Below, in pieces: positions 1-6,261 of a DNA stretch of 14,357 bases (the stretch's first letter is position 1; every line of letters begins with the position of its first letter). The notes under the pieces were generated by a model. The model worked only from the letters and a program-made list of their open reading frames with translations. It had not been told where the DNA came from and did not search any database. The position numbers were made by a program, and so were the translations under genes. Source of the stretch: DUZB01 sp964407525 (GTDB lineage Bacteria; Desulfobacterota; DSM-4660; Desulfatiglandales; Desulfatiglandaceae). The stretch spans positions 1 through 14,357 of the forward strand of contig CAYOWC010000103.1 in the NCBI GenBank assembly GCA_964407525.1, in the 5' to 3' direction.

Positions 1-24
1 GGTAAAAAGCCATCCTGATTTCAT
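1..24 (-). CDS. 5' end of an unidentified gene, cut by the window edge
   Basis: On the minus strand an ATG at 24-22 overlaps the cyclase stop codon in the ATGA manner. A strong Shine-Dalgarno sequence AGGAGG lies at 35-30, five bases upstream of the ATG. Only eight codons (MKSGWLFT) lie in the window. The beginning, a lysine followed by hydrophobic residues, would suit a signal peptide or membrane segment, but eight residues prove nothing. The overlap implies translational coupling with the cyclase. CHASE2 proteins often have FecR-domain or other envelope genes as neighbours, so such a partner is a guess, not a call. Confidence 0.5.
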
Positions 25-1838
25 TTCTTCCTCCTCAACCAATACCTGAATTCTGAAACAATCACAAAAAGCAATGCCGCACATAAGAAATTGACCAGGC
101 CGAACAGAACAGGTGTTACAGCCAACGCACCTATCATAACGAGAAGAACGCCTGCCATCATAATATATTGAAAACGTTCTTTATGGATTTTTTTTGCCGT
201 GACAGAAACCAATTGTAGAAGCAGGCAGGTGACCCATGTTTCAACAAGAATAACTAATATTACCAGACTCATTGCCCAATGCGGTTTACTCCCAACAAAT
301 CCATGCCATTCGTCGTTAATTTCAGTGTAGTAAATACCATTAAGCACCTGGTTAATGGCGTGAGCAAAAAGAAAAACACCCGGCATTCCGTAAGAATCAT
401 CTTTATTATCTGGAGTAAAATCGGTAGGGCTGTACGGTGTACAAAAATAATCAGTATCTTCTAAGCAAAGGCCGAGCAGAACGATTTTATCTGAAAACAC
501 TTTCTCTTCAACCCACCCGTTATAGATCTCGTGATAGGGAATTCTTTTGAAGGGTGTCTCAGCAAAAGCAAGCCATAATCTTTCCGGAACCGGTTTCCCA
601 ATCAAATGAACCCCGCCGCTGTCGATGGAAGGGGCTAATCTGAGTTTTGCCGCCAGTGCCTGGACAAAAAAAGCAGGGCTTTCAACGGGTAGTCTAGACA
701 CTTCCATCCTGTCCCACGATCTCAGATACATGACTTTCTTAAGCCAGTCGAGGTCCCTGAAAACAGAGATGAAACCCCACGCAACTTCCTGGTAAATTTC
801 TTGATCCCGCGCATTCCGGTACTGACCCACGATGATGGGAAAATGCCTCTCTTTTGCCAGTTTCAACTCGTTGACAAATACGGCTGTGGCTTTTTTTTCC
901 TGCTCGCCGTGAGCGGGAGAAAACCAGAAGTCAAACCCCAAGGACCCAGCCCTCATTTTGATGAGATACTGGATGACTGTCGCATGGTAACTGCGCCATG
1001 CTTTAGGATCTTCCTGAAAAGACGGGGGAACCTCTCTCCCCTTTTTCACGTTCATTTTTCGATGTTCATCAGGCCCAATGGTTACAACAACCACCTCCTG
1101 GGAATTGGGGATTAATTTGAGCCGGCATTGCCACATTTTGGTCAACAGGTTCAATTTAAAATGATTTACGACGGGCATGAGCAACAACATCAGAAAGCAG
1201 GTGATCAAAACGTTTCTGACGAACGGCTTCTTTCCACTGCCCCCTTTCTTCCTCCCCGAGATATCTTCTAAACCATCTCTTTTCCCTTTCGCATCATCGC
1301 CCCACCTTATATGATAGGCCCTGATCGGTTCTTCTATGTTCTTAACATGCTGAAGTCCGACGAAATCGTATGCATATTGCAGTTTTCTTTTGACCTGGTC
1401 ATATGAGGTTCCCGAGATACAGACCCCACCGGGTTTTGCCAAACCTTCAAGCCTTGAAGCAATATTCACGCCGTCGCCATAGATGGCGCCCTCTTTCACA
1501 ATCACGTCCCCGATATTGATACCGATCCTGAATATCATCTTCCGCTTTTCGGGCAGGGCTGCATTTCGCCCCTCAATTGCATCTTGAATCTTTACGGCGC
1601 ACTCCACAGCATCGACGGCACTGCCGAATTCAGCCAACAGGTTGTCGCCCGGAGAATCCACCACGCGTCCCCTGCGATCTTCTATAAGCGCCCTAATGAT
1701 TTGACGATAGGCCGTAATCGTTTTTACGGTAAAGACTTCATCATCCCCCATCAACCTGCTGTAGCCATGCACATCAGCGCTTAGAATCGCTGCGAGCTTT
1801 CTATGTATAGAAGAATCAGGTATGCGAATCTTTTTCAA
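21..1838 (-). CDS. Membrane class III adenylate/guanylate cyclase with C-terminal CHASE2 sensor
   Basis: Predicted to make cAMP or cGMP from ATP or GTP in response to an extracytoplasmic signal. Numbering here is from the longest frame (GTG at 1910, 629 aa). The catalytic domain spans about 36-203, with metal-binding D46 (SADVHGY) and D89 (DSPGDN), substrate-side D146, and transition-state N149 and R153 (NIASR). A basic linker leads to a membrane segment at 232-250. A CHASE2 domain follows at about 265-525, then three hydrophobic segments at about 545-570 and 582-620. CHASE2 cyclases usually have the sensor first and the enzyme last, so this order is inverted, although the topology (cyclase inside, CHASE2 outside) still works. 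I prefer the TTG at 1838 (605 aa): it follows the ligase stop, has GGAGG/GAGAGAGGG upstream, and sits just before the conserved HRKLAAILSADV block. The GTG at 1910 would overlap the ligase by 62 nt with no clear ribosome binding site. Whether it prefers ATP or GTP cannot be read from the sequence. Confidence 0.85.
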   Translation of the reverse strand: MKKIRIPDSSIHRKLAAILSADVHGYSRLMGDDEVFTVKTITAYRQIIRALIEDRRGRVVDSPGDNLLAEFGSAVDAVECAVKIQDAIEGRNAALPEKRKMIFRIGINIGDVIVKEGAIYGDGVNIASRLEGLAKPGGVCISGTSYDQVKRKLQYAYDFVGLQHVKNIEEPIRAYHIRWGDDAKGKRDGLEDISGRKKGGSGKKPFVRNVLITCFLMLLLMPVVNHFKLNLLTKMWQCRLKLIPNSQEVVVVTIGPDEHRKMNVKKGREVPPSFQEDPKAWRSYHATVIQYLIKMRAGSLGFDFWFSPAHGEQEKKATAVFVNELKLAKERHFPIIVGQYRNARDQEIYQEVAWGFISVFRDLDWLKKVMYLRSWDRMEVSRLPVESPAFFVQALAAKLRLAPSIDSGGVHLIGKPVPERLWLAFAETPFKRIPYHEIYNGWVEEKVFSDKIVLLGLCLEDTDYFCTPYSPTDFTPDNKDDSYGMPGVFLFAHAINQVLNGIYYTEINDEWHGFVGSKPHWAMSLVILVILVETWVTCLLLQLVSVTAKKIHKERFQYIMMAGVLLVMIGALAVTPVLFGLVNFLCAALLFVIVSEFRYWLRRKK

Positions 1839-1848
1839 TATCCCTCTC

Positions 1849-3447
1849 TCACTCCTCCGCGTACTCCTCAACCGCCATTTCGCCCAATTTGAATTTCTGC
1901 ACTTTGCCACTCTTTGTCATGGGAAATCCGGATACAATTTTGAAAAAATGCGGCAGGGAGGCATCCGGTATATAGTCCCTTGAAAACGCGGCCAGAGAAA
2001 TGGGAGATAAATCCGACCCTTCTTCCGCCTTGATCCAGGCTGCAAGTTCCTGTCCCCTTTTGTTATGTTCAAAACCGAAAACATGGGCTTCCAATATCTC
2101 AGGGTGTCTATACAAAATTTCTTCCACTTCTACCGGATAAATTTCAACGCCATCTCTTACAACCACATCTTTCACACGACCGGTAATCCTGAAATACTCA
2201 TGTTCGTCCATCACCCCAATATCGCCCGTGTGAAACCATCCTTCCCGGTCTATGGCGTCAGCGGTGGCCCCGGGCATCTTGTAGTATTCCTGCATGAGCA
2301 ATCCTTTGGTACAGAGTTCCCCCCGTTGTCCCGCAGGCAAATCCTCACCAGTAGTCGGGTTCACAATTTTAACTTCATTGCAGGAAAGAGCCCTACCAAT
2401 GCTCCCCACCCTCAACGCAATGGGATCTTCTGGATGGGTCATGGTTACCCACGAGGACGTCTCAGTGATTCCGTATCCCACAGTAAGGCCGGAAATCCCT
2501 ATTTCCTCAACAAGTCTTCTCATCAATTTTTCAGGACAGGGTGCGCCTCCGATGATCCCCCTTTTGACTGTTTGCCACCTCTTCTTCCTGAAATCAGGGT
2601 GGTCCAGAAGTCCCGTCAACATGGAAGGAGAACCATACACCGCAGTACATTTTTCTTCATGAATAGTCCGCAGAATCTTCTCGGGCTCAAAGGATTTGCT
2701 GGGCATCACGATGGAAGCCCCTCTCAGCAATCCGGAAAGGGCGATGCAGGTATTTCCAAACATATGGAAAAGAGGGAAAAAAAGGCATAATCGGTCCTGA
2801 TCCGTAATTCCCTGACGCCTCGTGGAAGAGATCGATTTATTCATCAGTCCCATGTGGTTCACCACCACCCCTTTAGGTTTTCCGGTAGTGCCCGAGGTGT
2901 ACATAATAGCAACAGGATCTTCCGGCTCAACCATCCTTTCCGCTTCGATAAAGTCGTCCTGGTGAATATCTCCACCCATGGCCGTCAACTCGCTCCATAA
3001 AATAGCGCCGCTCAAAGATTTATCGGATATCAAGACCAGATTTTCCAAATGGTCCAGCCCATCCCGGACTCCCATAATCGCATCGAAATACTCATCGGCT
3101 TCAAGACCTGCCGCCAGAACAATCGCTTCACATTCGGGCTGACCCAGCACGACCTTCAGCTGTTTCAGATCTATATCCTGCTCTATGGGCACGGTAATGG
3201 CTCCGATTCTTGCCAATGCGAGCATGGAAATAATCCACTCAGGAATATTCGGACCCCAGAGAGCGACCTTGCTCCCTTTCCGGACCCCCATATTCATGAA
3301 TCCCCTGGCAGCCCTTTCCACCTCCCACCACATGAGTCCATAACTGAATCTCATTCCTGATTCCGAATGAACAATTGCGTCATTATTGGGAAATTTTTCC
3401 GCTATTTCTCCAATAGCCTGTCCAAATGTTCTTTGTATCGGTTCCAT
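1849..3447 (-). CDS. AMP-forming acyl-CoA synthetase (fatty-acid-CoA ligase-like)
   Basis: ANL-superfamily ligase predicted to activate a carboxylic acid with ATP and transfer it to CoA in the cytoplasm. Its 532 aa are a normal length. Motifs in order: phosphate-binding loop YTSGTTGKPKG at 183-193; aromatic/adenine-site GYGITETS at 324-331; WFHTGD with the ribose-binding Asp at 409; the hinge region GRVKD at 423-427; IYPVEVEE at 436-443; and the C-terminal catalytic lysine in TKSGK at 511-515. The start is clear: AGAGGAG lies seven bases before the ATG. No signal peptide or membrane segment is seen. It is the first gene of a minus-strand operon and ends 11 nt before the preferred cyclase start, so an acyl-CoA enzyme is coupled to a cyclic-nucleotide sensor. 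The substrate (medium- or long-chain fatty acid, or an aromatic acid) cannot be told from the sequence alone. Confidence 0.88.
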   Translation of the reverse strand: MEPIQRTFGQAIGEIAEKFPNNDAIVHSESGMRFSYGLMWWEVERAARGFMNMGVRKGSKVALWGPNIPEWIISMLALARIGAITVPIEQDIDLKQLKVVLGQPECEAIVLAAGLEADEYFDAIMGVRDGLDHLENLVLISDKSLSGAILWSELTAMGGDIHQDDFIEAERMVEPEDPVAIMYTSGTTGKPKGVVVNHMGLMNKSISSTRRQGITDQDRLCLFFPLFHMFGNTCIALSGLLRGASIVMPSKSFEPEKILRTIHEEKCTAVYGSPSMLTGLLDHPDFRKKRWQTVKRGIIGGAPCPEKLMRRLVEEIGISGLTVGYGITETSSWVTMTHPEDPIALRVGSIGRALSCNEVKIVNPTTGEDLPAGQRGELCTKGLLMQEYYKMPGATADAIDREGWFHTGDIGVMDEHEYFRITGRVKDVVVRDGVEIYPVEVEEILYRHPEILEAHVFGFEHNKRGQELAAWIKAEEGSDLSPISLAAFSRDYIPDASLPHFFKIVSGFPMTKSGKVQKFKLGEMAVEEYAEE

Positions 3448-3582
3448 AATCGATCTCCTCTATTTGAAGGATCAAAGGATGGTACAACGCACAAGTCCGA
3501 CTCCCGACCATATGCTATCACCAAACCGCCCATAAGACAAGGTTCCCCGGAAAAAGCGGACAATTCACCTTTTTCATATCCC

Positions 3583-3610
3583 TTGCCAAAGCGATAAAAA
3601 AGATTATATA
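3583..3610 (+). promoter_or_regulatory. Candidate sigma-70 promoter for the ABC-F gene
   Basis: A TTGCCA -35 box at 3583-3588 and a TATATA -10 box at 3605-3610 are separated by 16 bp. This predicts a start near 3617 and a leader of about 60 nt before the ABC-F ATG. Alternative -10 registers (TATAGA at 3607-3612, 18 bp) are possible. Confidence 0.45.
3603..3608 (-). promoter_or_regulatory. Candidate -10 box for the acyl-CoA ligase operon
   Basis: A perfect TATAAT is read on the minus strand here, overlapping the plus-strand -10 region. Its -35 box is poor (GGAATT-like at 17 bp). If real, the leader to the ligase ATG is about 145 nt, and the two divergent transcripts compete for the same DNA. 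Confidence 0.3.
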
Positions 3611-3678
3611 GAAGCATACATTTTCAATTCCATTGTTGGGAAAACAGAAACAGCCAAAAGAGATAATAAATAATTGAG

Positions 3679-5655
3679 ATGAGCCTTGTCACTGCCATAA
3701 AAATATCCCTTCATTTCCTTGAAAGAGAGCTCTTTGACGAAATCAATTTCAGTGTGGAAAAGGGAGAAAGAATCGGTCTTGTGGGCCCGAACGGTTCAGG
3801 AAAAACAACCCTGCTTCGGATTATCATGGGGGAAATCTCCCCAGATCATGGAACAGTAAATATCTCAAGAGGGTCCCGTGTGGGATACCTGCCCCAGGAC
3901 ATCCAGGAAACATCCTCGGACTCCCTGCTTCGCTCAGTACTTCACTCCATCCCCGGCAGACTGAAATTGAAAAAGGAACTGGAGCAGGCGGAAAATGCAC
4001 TCAACGCCTGTTCCACTAAAGAAGATCAGGCCCTTACGGGCAAAAAGATCGCCGAGATACACCATGAAATTAACCGGATCGATCTGGAATTCCCCAATCA
4101 CGACGCTGAAAAGATCCTGCTAGGTCTGGGATTCAAAATTGATCAGTTCGAAATGCCGCTCTCAGCGCTGAGTGGCGGCTGGAAAATGCGTGCAGCCCTC
4201 GCAAGTCTTCTTTATCAGAAACCGGATCTTCTCCTTCTTGATGAACCTACCAATCACCTTGATATGCCATCTGTTCGATGGCTGGAGCAATATCTTCAAA
4301 ATCATCGGGGCGCCATACTCCTGGTATCCCACGACAGGGAATTCCTGAACCGACAGGTTAGCCGCATCGTATCATTTGAAATGGAAGGAATGAGGTCCTA
4401 TTCGGGCAATTACGATCATTACCTGAAAGCCCGATCCGAAGAGGTCAAGTCCCTTGAAGCAAAAGCTAAGAATCAGGACCAGAAAATAAAAGACGCACAG
4501 AAATTCATTGACCGGTTCAGATTCAAGTCCACCAAGGCAAGGCAGGCACAGAGCAAGATCAAGCTCCTCGAAAAGATGGAATTGGTGAAAACCCACCGTT
4601 CCAGTAAAACCATCCGCTTTTCGTTTCCGGATGCTCCCCGTTGCGGCAGGATAGTAACAACTATCAGCAATCTCTCAAAAAGCTTTGCCACAAACATCCT
4701 TTATAAGGACCTGAACTTGACCATTCCCAGAGGAGACCGTATCGCCATCATCGGTCCGAATGGTTGCGGGAAAACCACCCTGCTGAAAATGATTGCGAGA
4801 GAAATGCTGCCTGACTCAGGAGACATCTCCCTGGGACACGAAGTAGACATTGCCTACTTCGCCCAACACCATTCTGACATGCTGGACCCGGGAAAAACCG
4901 TAGTGGAAGAGGTTTACAAAGCGGTCCCTGAAGCAACTATCGGTTTTGTGAGATCTGTCTGCGGCGCCTTTCTCTTTTCAGGCGCAGATGTGGACAAGAG
5001 AATCAATATCCTCTCCGGGGGCGAAAGGGCGAGGGTTTCCCTCGCCAGACTCCTGGTGAAACCTGGGAACTTCATGTTGATGGATGAACCCACAAACCAC
5101 CTTGACATCCAATCATCTGAAACTCTCATCGATGCTTTGAAAGATTACAGTGGAACGCTCCTTTTTGTTTCCCATAATCAGTCTTTCGTCAACGGTCTTG
5201 CCACAAAGATATGGGATGTCGTAGAAGAAGGAATAGTGGAATATCCGGGAAGTCTGGATGAATACTACCAGAGCATTCAGGACAAAGAGAAGAACGCCGT
5301 TGACGCCATGTCTACTCCCGAAAAAATTGGTCAGGGGAGAAACACCGGAAAGACAAGGGAAGACAAAAAGAGGGAAAAAAGGGAAAAAGCAGAGAAACGG
5401 CAACAGATTCACAACACCGTCAAACCGATCCGGGTCAATCTAGCCCACGTGGAAGATCGAATTGCAAAAATGGAAACCAGGCAGAAGGAAGTCGAAAAAG
5501 ACCTTGCCGATCCCGACATTTTCCAGGACCAGGAACGGTCTGTTCCCCTGTTGGCCGAATACAAAAACCTGAGAGAAGAGTTGGATACATCGTTTCTTGA
5601 ATGGGAAAAACTTCAGGAAAAGCTGGAGCTGGCTAAAAGCAGTTTGGAAGAATGA
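3679..5655 (+). CDS. ABC-F family ATPase (YheS/Uup-like)
   Basis: A soluble tandem ABC ATPase with no membrane domain, 658 aa. Cassette 1 has Walker A GPNGSGKTT at 36-44, signature LSGGW at 164-168, Walker B LLLLDEP at 184-190 and the switch SHDR at 217-220. A charged linker at about 245-315 matches the P-site tRNA-interaction motif region of ABC-F proteins. Cassette 2 has Walker A GPNGCGKTT at 359-367, signature LSGGE at 445-449, Walker B ending MDEPTNHLD, and SHNQ at 498-501. The tail (about 540-658) is lysine/glutamate-rich with a predicted coiled coil, as in YheS and Uup. ABC-F proteins act on ribosomes as translation factors or antibiotic-resistance factors. Resistance cannot be inferred here, and a housekeeping role is more likely. 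The ATG is only weakly preceded by a ribosome binding site, but the N-terminus aligns with the family, so the start is probably right. Confidence 0.92.
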   Translation: MSLVTAIKISLHFLERELFDEINFSVEKGERIGLVGPNGSGKTTLLRIIMGEISPDHGTVNISRGSRVGYLPQDIQETSSDSLLRSVLHSIPGRLKLKKELEQAENALNACSTKEDQALTGKKIAEIHHEINRIDLEFPNHDAEKILLGLGFKIDQFEMPLSALSGGWKMRAALASLLYQKPDLLLLDEPTNHLDMPSVRWLEQYLQNHRGAILLVSHDREFLNRQVSRIVSFEMEGMRSYSGNYDHYLKARSEEVKSLEAKAKNQDQKIKDAQKFIDRFRFKSTKARQAQSKIKLLEKMELVKTHRSSKTIRFSFPDAPRCGRIVTTISNLSKSFATNILYKDLNLTIPRGDRIAIIGPNGCGKTTLLKMIAREMLPDSGDISLGHEVDIAYFAQHHSDMLDPGKTVVEEVYKAVPEATIGFVRSVCGAFLFSGADVDKRINILSGGERARVSLARLLVKPGNFMLMDEPTNHLDIQSSETLIDALKDYSGTLLFVSHNQSFVNGLATKIWDVVEEGIVEYPGSLDEYYQSIQDKEKNAVDAMSTPEKIGQGRNTGKTREDKKREKREKAEKRQQIHNTVKPIRVNLAHVEDRIAKMETRQKEVEKDLADPDIFQDQERSVPLLAEYKNLREELDTSFLEWEKLQEKLELAKSSLEE

Positions 5656-5667
5656 AACTGAGTTCAG

Positions 5668-5857
5668 GGTTCAAAGGTTCAGCGGTTCATGGTTGCCAGC
5701 TAACAACGCCTGGCTTTGCCCTGTGCCGATAGCCGACACATGAAACCTTGTTCCGTAAGTTTCTTCCTCGATCAGCTCCCGCTATAAAGCAGGAAGGCGG
5801 CGCTCATAAGAAGCGGTGCGAAACAGAGAACCTTATGAACCCTTGAACCTTTGAACC
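5668..5857 (+). repeat. 190-bp element bounded by 23-nt inverted repeats of GGTTCA units
   Basis: The left arm (5668-5690) and the right arm (5835-5857) are reverse complements at 21 of 23 positions. Each contains GGTTCAAAGGTTCA, two unmatched bases, then GGTTCAT. The 144-nt interior has a smaller inverted pair GCCAG/CTGGC (5695-5699 and 5710-5714) and no supportable gene. It begins 12 nt after the ABC-F stop and ends 20 nt before the next ATG. It could be a non-autonomous mobile element (MITE-like), a dispersed palindromic repeat, or a long hairpin between transcripts. No flanking target duplication is evident. Confidence 0.6.
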
Positions 5858-5877
5858 GCTTCACAGGAGACTCGAAT

Positions 5878-6207
5878 ATGTCTGTCAAAGAAGACCACAA
5901 GGTGCTTTTAAAAACCATGGGATTAACAGAGAAGGATTTCGATCTGTTTGATGTAAAACATGTTCGATATGAATATGATGGGGAGAAAGGGGTCCGGATT
6001 CACGACCCTTTCTATGAAACTTCGTACAATGAATATATCGGAATAGATGGTTGGAGTTCCTGGAGCTCGGAAAACGATACCTTTATGCACGATATCATCA
6101 AAGGTGTTCCAGAAAAAGCTGAATGGAAACTGTCCGATACTAAAATAAAAAACGATCAGGAAATAACAGAGACCCTTCAGAAAAAATTCGGCAAACCGGT
6201 TTCATAA
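5878..6207 (+). CDS. Small protein of unknown function
   Basis: 109 aa. I do not recognise a family. It starts at an ATG with AGGAGA eight bases upstream. The longer frame from a TTG at 5851 would run into the inverted-repeat arm and is rejected. The protein is rich in charged and aromatic residues (GYs, DGWSSWSSEND in the middle, KPVS at the end), with no signal peptide, no membrane segment and no cysteines, so a soluble cytoplasmic protein is likely. Coding composition matches the neighbours. It lies between the inverted-repeat element and the helicase gene, 54 nt upstream of the helicase ATG, so it could be the first gene of the helicase transcript. Function is not inferred. Confidence 0.75.
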   Translation: MSVKEDHKVLLKTMGLTEKDFDLFDVKHVRYEYDGEKGVRIHDPFYETSYNEYIGIDGWSSWSSENDTFMHDIIKGVPEKAEWKLSDTKIKNDQEITETLQKKFGKPVS

Positions 6208-6261
6208 AATCCATTCCGGCTTGCTCATTCGGAAGCCCCTCCAGTGAAAGTAGGCCAAAAT

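Noticed and set aside
1838..1910. GTG at 1910 as the cyclase start
   Set aside because: It gives a 62-nt overlap with the ligase, no clear ribosome binding site, and 24 extra residues unlike the family. TTG 1838 fits better, though it is not proven.
2065..2790. Long plus-strand frame (241 aa) inside the ligase gene
   Set aside because: It is a shadow of a well-supported minus-strand gene, with no domain and no ribosome binding site.
3402..3617. 71-aa minus-strand frame upstream of the acyl-CoA ligase
   Set aside because: It overlaps the ligase start in another frame, its ATG lies at or upstream of the likely transcript start, and it has no ribosome binding site or family match.
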